Part shown: piece by piece, positions 1 to 7,009 of the stretch
Position numbering within the stretch: position 1 is the stretch's first letter
How the letters are laid out: the number at the start of each line of letters is the position of its first letter
Source: Bacteroides sp.
GTDB taxonomy: Bacteria > Bacteroidota > Bacteroidia > Bacteroidales > Muribaculaceae
Length of the DNA: 8,400 bases
Assembly (NCBI GenBank): GCA_014801595.1
Contig: JAAVDV010000050.1
Span: 1 to 8,400, forward strand
Direction: 5' to 3'
Notes under the pieces: generated by a model
The model's input: the letters and a program-made list of their open reading frames with translations, nothing else
Databases searched by the model: none
What the model was told of the DNA's origin: nothing
Program-made: the position numbers and the translations under genes

Positions 1-1
1 T

Positions 2-2605
2 GCCGATGCAGTGGAACTGGAATTGCGGGAGGGTATGCTGCGTCGTGTAGAAAAGGGTTATATGCTGCCTGGTCAGATGGATATTCTTTTCCGGGGAGAG
101 GAAGTTGCGGCAAAGCTGGCGGGCAGAAGGACGGTCGCCATTTCCATGATGGACGGTAAAAATCCGTTGTTCAAGGCGGAACGGAAATTTGATATTCAGG
201 CAAGGAGTATGCCTTCTTATAATAATAGTTTTGATGCGCTCGTGAAAGACTTAACGAGGTACAAGAAAAACGGATACCGGGTGCTGCTCTTATCCGGTTC
301 CAGAACAAGGGCAAAAAGACTGGCGGAGGATTTGCAGGAACAGGGGCTGTCGGCCTTTTACAGCGAAGACCCGGAGCGGGAAGTACAGCCCGGAGAAGTG
401 ATGACCTATTACGGAAGGGTGCTGAAAGGATTTGAATATCCTCTTTTAAAATTTCTTGTGATTTCGGAGAGCGATATTTTTGGTTCCCAGAAGAAAAAAA
501 AGAAGAGGAAAAAAATTTATGAAGGGCAGAAAATCAATGATTTTTCCGAATTAAAAGTCGGAGATTATGTCGTGCATGAAAGCCATGGTCTGGGTATCTA
601 CAAGGGAATTGAAAAAGTAGAAGTTGAAAAAGTCACGAAAGATTATATCAAAATAGAATACCGGGACGGCGGAAATCTCTATATTCTGGCGACCGGACTC
701 GACGTCATTCAGAAATATGCTTCCGCGGATGCGGGGACTCCGAAGCTGAATAAGCTCGGTACCCAGGAATGGAATAAGACGAAAACAAAAGTAAAGAGTG
801 CGGTCAACGAAATTGCACAGGATTTGGTGGAGCTGTATGCGCACAGGCAGCAGAAGAATGGGTATCAATACGGCTCGGATACAGTCTGGCAGCGGGAATT
901 TGAAGAGATGTTTCCTTTTGAGGAGACGGAGGATCAGCTTGCAGCCATTGAGGCTACCAAAAAGGATATGGAAAGCACACGGATCATGGACCGCCTGATC
1001 TGCGGTGACGTGGGATATGGGAAGACAGAGATTGCGATCCGCGCCGCATTCAAGGCGGCCACGGATTCCAAACAGACGGCGGTCCTGGTGCCGACGACCG
1101 TGCTTGCCATGCAACATTACCACACTTTTTCCGAGCGTCTGAAAGATCTCCCGGTGAGAGTGGAATTTCTGTCACGCGCCCGAAAACCGAAAGATGTCAA
1201 GCAGATTCTCGCCGATCTTGAAGCAGGAAAGATTGATATCCTTATCGGCACCCACAAGCTCATCGGGAAATCGGTGAAGTTCAAGGATCTCGGGTTGCTG
1301 ATAGTCGATGAGGAGCAGAAATTCGGTGTGGCGGTAAAGGAGAAGCTGAAGCAGCTGAAAGTCAATGTCGACACGTTGACGATGAGTGCGACGCCGATTC
1401 CGCGTACACTTCAGTTCTCTCTTATGGGAGCGCGCGACCTATCCTCATTGAATACCCCGCCGGCCAACCGACAACCGATTCTCACGACTGTATCCGGATT
1501 TGACGATGATGTCGTGGCGGAAGCCGTCAACTTCGAACTGAGCCGTAACGGTCAGATATTCTTCATTTCCAATCGAATAAATGATCTGATAGATATCGAG
1601 GCGCGTCTCAAGCGCCTGATACCCGGCATCAGGGTGGTGATCGCTCATGGCCAGATGCCTCCCGAGCAACTGGAGAAGGCCATCATTGATTTTGCCGCCC
1701 ATGATTACGACGTGCTTCTTTCCACCACCATCGTGGAGAACGGCATCGATATGCCGAACGTCAATACCATCATTATCAACAATGCGCAGAACTTCGGTCT
1801 CAGCGAGCTTCATCAGCTTCGCGGCCGGGTGGGCCGAAACAGCCGGAAAGCCTTCTGTTATCTGCTCGTGCCTCCGGGGTTGCCCCTCTCCCCCGTGGCG
1901 CGTCGTCGTCTGCAAGCTATAGAATCCTTTTCCGACCTTGGCTCCGGCATACATATCGCCATGCAGGACCTCGATATCCGAGGGGCCGGCAATCTTCTGG
2001 GGGCCGAACAAAGCGGATTTATCGCCGATCTCGGTTATGAGACCTATCAGAAGATTCTTAAGGAGGCCGTGACAGAACTTCGGACGGAGGAATTCTCCGA
2101 ATCGTTTGATGATATGACACGTGACGGAGAGCAGGAATTTGTTTCCGATTGCGTGATAGAGTCAGATCTCGAACTTCGTCTTCCTCCGGAATATGTGCCT
2201 CAGGAGAGCGAACGAATCATGCTTTATCAGCAGCTCGACAATATGGAGCGTCCCGAGGATATAAAGGCATTCGCCGAACGCCTGCGCGACCGCTTCGGCC
2301 CCGTGCCACACACCACCGAGGAACTGATAAAGGTCGTTCCGCTTCGCATGGAGGCGCGCCGACTGGGAATCGAGCGGCTCACACTGAAGGGTGGGCGTAT
2401 GTATCTCTTCTTCGTAGGCGATGACAATAAGGCTTACTATCAGAGTCCGGCATTCGGAAAGGTTTTGGCCTATATGCAGATAGATACCGCCAACACTCGC
2501 CTCCGCGAGCAGAACGGCAAACGTTCGATGGTGATAGAGAAAGTGGCTGATGTCAGCAAGGCCCTTTCGATTCTCCGAACGATGCGTGATTCCAAGCCGA
2601 TTTGA
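2..2605 (+). CDS. mfd: Transcription-repair coupling factor Mfd, 5'-partial, apparent inter-phylum hybrid
   Basis: Mfd is a cytoplasmic ATP-driven DNA translocase that displaces stalled RNA polymerase and recruits UvrA. The frame is open to the left edge, so the GTG at 11 need not be the start; about 865 codons are visible, and roughly 300 N-terminal residues of the usual ~1100-1180 are missing. Counting from the codon at 11: the end of the UvrB-like module (1-155), a lysine-rich linker (161-168), the CarD/RID-like RNA-polymerase-binding domain (about 178-240), Walker A GYGKT (335-339), DEEQ box (433-436), TATPIPRT-like motif III (SATPIPRT, 459-466), QLRGRVGR motif VI (602-609) and a C-terminal TRCF domain (about 715-850). 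Residues up to ~325 resemble Lachnospiraceae Mfd (for example FEETEDQ at 303-309); residues from ~350 resemble Bacteroidetes Mfd (for example the LMGARDLSSLNTPPANR stretch). Arginine codon use changes at the same place. The reading frame is intact across the change. Identity as Mfd is secure; its origin as a natural gene is not. Confidence 0.96.
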   Translation, partial: ADAVELELREGMLRRVEKGYMLPGQMDILFRGEEVAAKLAGRRTVAISMMDGKNPLFKAERKFDIQARSMPSYNNSFDALVKDLTRYKKNGYRVLLLSGSRTRAKRLAEDLQEQGLSAFYSEDPEREVQPGEVMTYYGRVLKGFEYPLLKFLVISESDIFGSQKKKKKRKKIYEGQKINDFSELKVGDYVVHESHGLGIYKGIEKVEVEKVTKDYIKIEYRDGGNLYILATGLDVIQKYASADAGTPKLNKLGTQEWNKTKTKVKSAVNEIAQDLVELYAHRQQKNGYQYGSDTVWQREFEEMFPFEETEDQLAAIEATKKDMESTRIMDRLICGDVGYGKTEIAIRAAFKAATDSKQTAVLVPTTVLAMQHYHTFSERLKDLPVRVEFLSRARKPKDVKQILADLEAGKIDILIGTHKLIGKSVKFKDLGLLIVDEEQKFGVAVKEKLKQLKVNVDTLTMSATPIPRTLQFSLMGARDLSSLNTPPANRQPILTTVSGFDDDVVAEAVNFELSRNGQIFFISNRINDLIDIEARLKRLIPGIRVVIAHGQMPPEQLEKAIIDFAAHDYDVLLSTTIVENGIDMPNVNTIIINNAQNFGLSELHQLRGRVGRNSRKAFCYLLVPPGLPLSPVARRRLQAIESFSDLGSGIHIAMQDLDIRGAGNLLGAEQSGFIADLGYETYQKILKEAVTELRTEEFSESFDDMTRDGEQEFVSDCVIESDLELRLPPEYVPQESERIMLYQQLDNMERPEDIKAFAERLRDRFGPVPHTTEELIKVVPLRMEARRLGIERLTLKGGRMYLFFVGDDNKAYYQSPAFGKVLAYMQIDTANTRLREQNGKRSMVIEKVADVSKALSILRTMRDSKPI
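983..1060 (+). other. Probable chimera or recombination junction inside mfd
   Basis: This segment encodes the strongly conserved MDRLICGDVGYGKTE block around Walker A. Upstream, the 20 arginine codons from 11 to 982 are CGG 8, AGG 7, AGA 3, CGT 2, with no CGC or CGA. Downstream, from 989 to about 1980, the 22 arginine codons are CGT 7, CGC 6, CGA 5, CGG 2, AGA 1, AGG 1. The protein type changes from Firmicutes-like to Bacteroidetes-like over the same interval. Such a conserved stretch is where either an assembler or homologous recombination could join two mfd genes. The exact base cannot be fixed by eye. Confidence 0.8.
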
Positions 2606-2632
2606 TTTTTATTCAAGAATATACCCGTATTT

Positions 2633-3892
2633 ATGAAAAAACTCCTTTCTCTACTTTTGACATTGGCGTTTGCGGCGATCGGTTTCGCCGCACCGCGCTA
2701 CTACGAATTGCCGGCAATCCTTGACGGCAGCATGAGCCTTTATGACTTCTCCGCAGTGGAGCCGTCGGCATTGCCCGATTCCCTGGCGCCTGTATATCTC
2801 GATTACGTCGCCCGCCATGGAGCGCGTTTTCTTACCTCCGAGAATAAAGTGACGGCGTGCGAGAAGGCTCTTAAGAAGGCTTCTGAGCGCGGTTCGCTCA
2901 CAAAGGCGGGGAAATCCTTTATGGAACTCCTTCAGGGCGTCAGAAAGCATACGGATGGCCAATGGGGTATGCTCTCCCCGATCGGTAAGGATCAGGAGTT
3001 GCGCCTCGGAAAGGAGATGGCGGAGATGTACCCGCAGATATTTGGTGCGTCGGGAGCATCCGTGGCATCTGTGGCATCGTATGTCCCGCGTGTCGTGGAG
3101 ACGATGGACCAGTTCACTATCGCCATAGCCGACACCTACGAAGGGATAGATACCAAGGCGGCCTCAGGCAAAGCGTATGACCACCTGACACGCTTCTTTG
3201 TGACCGATAAGCGATATGACGACTGGCGCAAGGAGGGGGAGTGGAAAAATGTGTACGACAGTTTCGTCGACCGACATGTTTCCGTTGAGCCGGCCCTGCG
3301 TCTTGTCGGCAAGAATAGCGGCATGAGCGACAAGGAATTGCGTCGGCTGACCTACGACATGTACAAGGTGCTTCAGGGTATGCGGGCGGCATCACTTCCG
3401 GCCCCGACCGATGAATGGATGACAATGGAGGAATACCGCGCCTGCTGGGAAGCTACTAACCTTGAAAAATACTTCCAATACTCCATCTCCCCGCTTTCTA
3501 ATATTCCGGCTCAGGGAGCCTCTTATCTGCTTTACAGCTGGCTCGACACCATGGCGCATCTTGAGGTGGGTCAACTCTCGCCGGGACTTTCCGGGGTCTT
3601 TGGCCATGCGGAAACGCTTCTCCCCTTCTTCGCGCTATTGGGTATAGAGGAGACTATTGCCCGGCCTGCTGATTATGATCGGCTTTCAACCGAATGGAGC
3701 GACGCTTATCTGACCCCGCTGGCTGCCAACATAGCGGTGATATACTCCCGTGGACCCTCCGGCACTCTCTACGCCTCCATGCGCCTGAACGGCCGCAATA
3801 TATCCCCCGTCAATGACTCTCGTCTGATAGTTCCTGCCGCCGAACTGCGTTCCTTCTGGCTCAATCGTCTCCTCTCCTTCTCCTCGAACTAA
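2633..3892 (+). CDS. Secreted histidine-type phosphatase, MINPP-like (inositol polyphosphate phosphatase family)
   Basis: This 419-residue protein belongs to histidine phosphatase clade 2, whose members hydrolyse phosphomonoesters through a phosphohistidine intermediate. The N-terminus (MKK, then a hydrophobic core to about residue 20) is a signal peptide, probably cleaved near GFAA, which predicts a periplasmic or exported enzyme. The nucleophile motif RHGAR is at 61-65, with His62 the predicted nucleophile. A further phosphate-binding arginine is likely Arg153 in the PRVVETM stretch. GHAETLLPF carries HAE at 325-327; an HAE proton-donor motif, instead of the HD of classical phytases, is typical of multiple inositol polyphosphate phosphatases, including the Bacteroides enzymes. 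Length matches that family. It starts 27 nt after the mfd stop and could be cotranscribed, though no promoter or clear Shine-Dalgarno site was seen. Phytate or a lower inositol phosphate is the likely substrate by inference; another phosphomonoester is possible. Confidence 0.88.
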   Translation: MKKLLSLLLTLAFAAIGFAAPRYYELPAILDGSMSLYDFSAVEPSALPDSLAPVYLDYVARHGARFLTSENKVTACEKALKKASERGSLTKAGKSFMELLQGVRKHTDGQWGMLSPIGKDQELRLGKEMAEMYPQIFGASGASVASVASYVPRVVETMDQFTIAIADTYEGIDTKAASGKAYDHLTRFFVTDKRYDDWRKEGEWKNVYDSFVDRHVSVEPALRLVGKNSGMSDKELRRLTYDMYKVLQGMRAASLPAPTDEWMTMEEYRACWEATNLEKYFQYSISPLSNIPAQGASYLLYSWLDTMAHLEVGQLSPGLSGVFGHAETLLPFFALLGIEETIARPADYDRLSTEWSDAYLTPLAANIAVIYSRGPSGTLYASMRLNGRNISPVNDSRLIVPAAELRSFWLNRLLSFSSN

Positions 3893-3894
3893 AC

Positions 3895-3982
3895 TCTATC
3901 ATCTTGTCAATCTGATATTTTGTCAAATTGACATCCTGTCATTATGACAATTTGACATCTTGACATTATGACAAACTGACCC
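3895..3982 (+). repeat. Degenerate tandem array of 8-bp units with TGWCA core
   Basis: Read in steps of eight from 3895, about eleven consecutive units fit nnTGwCAw; the clearest are CTTGTCAA (3903), TTTGTCAA (3919), ATTGACAT (3927), CCTGTCAT (3935), TATGACAA (3943), TTTGACAT (3951), CTTGACAT (3959) and TATGACAA (3967). The first, third and last units (3895, 3911, 3975) are decayed. A higher-order 24-bp period is visible: 3928-3951 and 3952-3975 match at 21 of 24 positions. Because TGACA and TGTCA are reverse complements, the array also forms palindromes: 3921-3930 with 3948-3957 (perfect 10 bp), and TGTCATTATGACA at 3937-3949. It fills most of the 106-bp gap between the phosphatase and the four-helix-bundle remnant. 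Function is unknown; slippage product, protein-binding array or terminator-like structure are all possible. Confidence 0.8.
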
Positions 3983-3998
3983 TTATCCCCAATCCCTC

Positions 3999-4232
3999 AT
4001 GATAAAGTTCTCTTCGGCCCCCTCCTATTTTTGGCTCAACGCCTGGGTTCTTGCCAATATCATAGAACTTGCCACACAGCGCTTCTGCGACCGGTTCGTA
4101 GACTACAAGATAGATCCGGGCCACCGCCTCTACGACCAGATGACACAAGCTGCGCGCTCTATACGGGCCAATATCGCGGAAGGTTCCGGACGCCACGAAA
4201 CCTCACTCGAAATGCCTGACGCACCGATATGA
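3999..4232 (+). pseudogene. Truncated four-helix-bundle (S23/IVP-like) gene
   Basis: The 77-residue product has FWLNAWVLANIIELATQRFC (residues 11-30) and DQMTQAARSIRANIAEGSGR (46-65), characteristic of Bacteroidales four-helix-bundle proteins of the family related to the 23S rRNA intervening-sequence protein. Full-length relatives are about 120-200 residues and continue past the NIAEGSGR region with a conserved helix resembling SLETEMKLTDVARASL. Here the reading diverges after SLEM (residues 69-72) and stops five codons later, so about the last two helices are gone. A small deletion followed by sequence replacement is likely. The start ATG at 3999 fits the family N-terminus. It follows the 8-bp array directly. 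The family's cellular role is poorly defined and the truncated product is probably not functional; a short expressed variant cannot be excluded. Confidence 0.72.
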
Positions 4233-4292
4233 TAATATCGTCGATGCCCGGGGCGTTGTATCGTATAGCCTTTCCTATGGGATGTGAAAGGC
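4225..4292 (+). other. Two small inverted repeats ahead of the esterase gene
   Basis: CGATAT (4225-4230) pairs with ATATCG (4235-4240) around a GATA loop, exactly where the four-helix-bundle gene is broken. A second hairpin pairs GCCTTTC (4268-4274) with GAAAGGC (4286-4292) around an 11-nt loop, ending 27 nt before the esterase start. Neither has a following T-run, so they are not convincing intrinsic terminators. The second would lie in the esterase 5' leader if transcription starts upstream of it. Confidence 0.4.
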
Positions 4293-4319
4293 CATTGTAA
4301 CCATGATAACTATATCAAG

Positions 4320-5141
4320 ATGAAAAGACTGTTTGCCGCTGTTTTCGCAGCGATGGCATGGCTGATGCTGCCTGCACAGAATCATTACACCACCCGCGAG
4401 GATATCTCTTATACTGACAAGAATGATGAATATTCCGCGCAGAGACTCAAACTTGACGTACATTTCGACACTGAAGGTAATGATTTGCCCGTCATCGTGT
4501 GGTTTCATGGCGGGGGCCTGACGGGAGGAAACAAGTTCATACCTGCCGAACTTTCGGAACAGGGTTATGTGGTGGTAGCGCCCAACTATCGTCTTGTCCC
4601 CGGTGTCGAGGTTGAGGATTGTATCGACGATGCGGCGGAGGCTGTGGCGTGGACATTCCGCAATATCAGGGATTTCGGAGGCGACCCGTCGAAGATATTC
4701 GTGGCGGGACATTCCGCCGGCGGATTCCTGACGAGCATGATCGGCCTTGATAGGAGCCGTCTGGCAAAGTATGATATCGATGCCGATTCTATCGCCGGAC
4801 TCATACCCTACAGTGGTCAGGTCATCACTCATTTTTCCGATCGCAAAAGCAAAGGAATCGGCGAACTTACACCCTACATAGACCCGGCTGCTCCCCTTTT
4901 CCACGTGCGCAAGGATTGTGCCCCATATGTAATAATTACCGGAGACGCGGAGGAGGAGTTGTATGGTCGATATGAGGAGAATCTCTATATGTGGAGGATG
5001 ATGAGGCTCGTAGGACATCCGGATGTTAAAATCTACAAGCTCGACGGCTACAATCATGTAGATATGGCCCGCCCGGCGCATCATATCCTCAAAAACGAGA
5101 TTTCAAGGATCTTGAAGAAACGGGCTGTTGTAACCAATTGA
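4320..5141 (+). CDS. Secreted alpha/beta-hydrolase, acetyl-esterase/lipase type
   Basis: This 273-residue hydrolase is predicted to cleave carboxylic esters, perhaps acetyl or other acyl groups on glycans, in the periplasm or outside the cell. The ATG at 4320 is preferred over an in-frame GTG at 4284, because it puts a signal peptide (MKR, then a hydrophobic stretch to about residue 18) at the N-terminus. Visible features are the oxyanion-hole HGGG at 63-66, the nucleophile elbow GHSAG at 130-134 with Ser132, a likely acid Asp209 in ITGDAEEE, and His246 in YNHVDM. The HGGG plus GxSxG arrangement is typical of hormone-sensitive-lipase-like or carboxylesterase families. There is no appended carbohydrate-binding domain. 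No Shine-Dalgarno site is obvious. The substrate cannot be read from the sequence, and no polysaccharide-utilisation genes are adjacent. Confidence 0.87.
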   Translation: MKRLFAAVFAAMAWLMLPAQNHYTTREDISYTDKNDEYSAQRLKLDVHFDTEGNDLPVIVWFHGGGLTGGNKFIPAELSEQGYVVVAPNYRLVPGVEVEDCIDDAAEAVAWTFRNIRDFGGDPSKIFVAGHSAGGFLTSMIGLDRSRLAKYDIDADSIAGLIPYSGQVITHFSDRKSKGIGELTPYIDPAAPLFHVRKDCAPYVIITGDAEEELYGRYEENLYMWRMMRLVGHPDVKIYKLDGYNHVDMARPAHHILKNEISRILKKRAVVTN

Positions 5142-5177
5142 TTTCATGTTAGTTGTTTCTTATGTAACAATGTATTT

Positions 5178-5241
5178 ATTAAGAAGCTACTGAGATTAAT
5201 GAATGCTAAAACTCATTCATTAATCTCAGTAGCTTTTTAAT
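5178..5241. terminator. Long convergent hairpin, probable bidirectional terminator
   Basis: Arms 5184-5205 and 5214-5235 are perfectly complementary over 22 bp with an 8-nt loop. The stem extends outward to 5178 and 5241 with one G-T wobble. On the + strand the 22-bp stem is followed by TTTAATTT within a five-T run, so it should end the esterase transcript; on the - strand the trailing sequence is only AT-rich. It lies 36 nt past the esterase stop and 13 nt past the antiporter stop, as expected for a terminator shared by converging genes. Confidence 0.85.
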
Positions 5242-5254
5242 TTCCAATACTTAC

Positions 5255-6880
5255 TTATGATAATCGACTTACGTCATTGTTTGTGCGGACGTCGCCGGCA
5301 GCTATACCCTCTTGCATAGCTTTTTGAATCTCGGCCTCAGTAGGTTCGTAACCGGGGGTCCATTTAGAGACCTGTTCGGGTGAGCGTCCCTCGATCTGCC
5401 AGTTGAATGGATAGAAATCGTTGTCGGGGTCTCTCCATGATGGTTTACGCTTTGCATAAACTATGAACGGGAACGCAACGAAAACCACTACACCGAGTAG
5501 GATGATACCTACATAGACCACCGGAGAACCGGTAGAAATCTGTGCCGGGGGAACGAAACTGATGAACATAGCTACCAGAGCACCGAGGACACCGAGTATG
5601 AAGACGAACCATTTGCCGAAATTACCGCAAGGCACGCGGAAACCTCTCTTGACATTCGGTTCGGTGCGACGGAGTCGCAGGAATGCGCCGTAGATAATTA
5701 TTACCATAATGAGATACAGTACCGTAGACATCTGGCTGAGCACCTGATAGGCGGATTCAACACTCGGCATGACGACAAGTGCGAGAGAGAGCACTGTGAC
5801 GAATATACCCTGCACCCAAAGAATAGGCACCTGGATACCGTTCTTATTTACTTTCTGGAGCCCGCGGGGGAGGAATCCGGCACGACCGACGGCAAGGATA
5901 CCCGTTGACGGGGCTGAAATCACCACAGTCACCTGTGCAAGCGCACCGATAGTAATAAACAGAGCCATCAGATTTCCAAGCCAAGGCACACCCATTGATG
6001 CCCAGAGTCTGTTGTAGGCCACAAGAAGCGACTGCAGAAGGTTGATATCTTTCTCAGGTACGGCTGCGCCGATCGCGAGTGTGGAGAAAACGAAAATCGC
6101 CAGAATCACCACCACTGCGATGAAGCAGGCCCGCGGGAAATTCCTAGAGGGATTTACCATTGACGGCACATGAACCGCCTGCATCTCCATGCCCGCATAA
6201 AATAGGAATATCGAGGCTGCCAATACGATATCTCCGAATTTGGCGAAATCAGGGAAGAAAGGCTGGTCGGTGGGGATATATACCTTATTGCCCATAGCTA
6301 TATAGAGCACGCCGAGAATAATCAGTACGGCCGCCGGAATGATGGTGCCGGTCAAACCGCCGAACGTTGAGAGTTTATTAGCATATTTCTGACCCTTGAA
6401 TGTAACGAAGGTAGCAATCCAATATACAGCAAGCACTACGGCGAGTGTATAGATAACATTCTTGGCGAGTTTCTCATCGAATGTCTCGGGCCAGAAAATA
6501 AATGCGAGAGAGACAGCGGCGAACATCAGCACGGCAGGGAACCATATCACGACCATCTGCCATTCAAGATACATCGCCACCCAGCCCCATTTAGGGCCGA
6601 AAGCCTCGGAACACCATCTGAAAAGGCCACCGGAGTGAGTGTAGGCGGAGGCCAATTCTGCGCAAACGAGGGCGTATGGAACGAGAAATACCAGAGCGGC
6701 GAACACGTAATAGAAAATCGAGCCGTAGCCGTATTCCGCCTGTGACGCCATTCCACGCATGCTGACGATGTTGGTGACTATCATGATCGCCATTGCACCC
6801 ATGGTAAGCGTAGCTACCTTTTTCCCGACGGGAACCTTACCGGAGGCTGCCGGCAAGGGATTAGTTTTAGTGGTATCCAT
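5255..6880 (-). CDS. GadC-like APC-family amino acid/amine antiporter
   Basis: This 541-residue inner-membrane protein has about twelve hydrophobic segments between residues 22 and 476. Several stretches resemble E. coli GadC, the glutamate:GABA antiporter: QPFFPDFAKFGDIV (206-219), the AGMEMQAVHVPSMVNPSRNFPRA region (229-251), SAPSTGILAV (322-331), LQKVNKNGIQVP (341-352) and the FISFVPPAQI segment. The GG at 84-85 sits in the conserved AELASAYTHSGG region. A polar C-terminal tail of about 64 residues (478-541) follows the last membrane segment, longer than GadC's C-plug. The gene lies downstream of a PSD-like decarboxylase on the same strand, which suggests import of an amino acid and export of the matching amine. 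The actual substrate is unknown, so no gadC symbol is assigned. An intrinsic-terminator-like hairpin ends only 17 nt before its ATG, which has no clear Shine-Dalgarno site. Confidence 0.88.
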   Translation of the reverse strand: MDTTKTNPLPAASGKVPVGKKVATLTMGAMAIMIVTNIVSMRGMASQAEYGYGSIFYYVFAALVFLVPYALVCAELASAYTHSGGLFRWCSEAFGPKWGWVAMYLEWQMVVIWFPAVLMFAAVSLAFIFWPETFDEKLAKNVIYTLAVVLAVYWIATFVTFKGQKYANKLSTFGGLTGTIIPAAVLIILGVLYIAMGNKVYIPTDQPFFPDFAKFGDIVLAASIFLFYAGMEMQAVHVPSMVNPSRNFPRACFIAVVVILAIFVFSTLAIGAAVPEKDINLLQSLLVAYNRLWASMGVPWLGNLMALFITIGALAQVTVVISAPSTGILAVGRAGFLPRGLQKVNKNGIQVPILWVQGIFVTVLSLALVVMPSVESAYQVLSQMSTVLYLIMVIIIYGAFLRLRRTEPNVKRGFRVPCGNFGKWFVFILGVLGALVAMFISFVPPAQISTGSPVVYVGIILLGVVVFVAFPFIVYAKRKPSWRDPDNDFYPFNWQIEGRSPEQVSKWTPGYEPTEAEIQKAMQEGIAAGDVRTNNDVSRLS

Positions 6881-6897
6881 AATTATAAGAGGTTATG

Positions 6898-6948
6898 AAA
6901 AAGTCCGACGGAATTAACGAGAGACAACTCGTTGTTTCACGTCGGACT
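6898..6948 (-). terminator. Intrinsic terminator or attenuator between decarboxylase and antiporter
   Basis: AGTCCGACG (6902-6910) pairs with CGTCGGACT (6940-6948), and inside it AACGAG (6915-6920) pairs with CTCGTT (6927-6932) around a 6-nt loop, with a mismatched internal section. Read on the - strand, the stem is followed by a run of Ts (6902-6898), the classical intrinsic terminator form. It lies 61 nt past the decarboxylase stop and just before the antiporter ATG at 6880, so it is either a partial terminator that lowers antiporter output or a regulated attenuator. Confidence 0.78.
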
Positions 6949-6965
6949 CTGTTGTTGATAAATCT

Positions 6966-6993
6966 CACACGGTCATTCGGGAAATGGCGTGTG
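6966..6993 (-). other. Small stem-loop after the decarboxylase stop
   Basis: CACACG (6966-6971) pairs with CGTGTG (6988-6993), with CATT/AATG able to pair inside. It begins 16 nt after the decarboxylase stop on the - strand and precedes the terminator hairpin. There is no T-run after it, so it is not a terminator by itself; it could protect the mRNA 3' end or take part in folding of the intergenic leader. Confidence 0.45.
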
Positions 6994-7009
6994 CGCGTTC
7001 ATTCTCTTA

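Noticed and set aside
488..530. Poly-A/lysine run in mfd as a programmed frameshift site
   Set aside because: The frame continues unbroken and lysine-rich linkers at this place are normal in Lachnospiraceae-type Mfd proteins.
1445..2011. 188-codon open frame on the - strand inside mfd, and similar frames at 551-1123
   Set aside because: They are antisense to conserved helicase motifs and lack any recognisable domain or start context.
3895..3982. Array considered as a CRISPR or iteron-type replication origin
   Set aside because: There are no spacers between units, units are only 8 bp and degenerate, and no cas, rep or partition gene is present.
4275..5084. 269-codon open frame on the - strand opposite the esterase
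   Set aside because: The + strand frame has a signal peptide and full catalytic triad; the antisense product shows no family features.
5255..6880. Naming the antiporter gadC and assuming glutamate/GABA exchange
   Set aside because: No glutamate decarboxylase or glutaminase is in the window, and the neighbouring decarboxylase is of a different class, so the substrate cannot be assigned.
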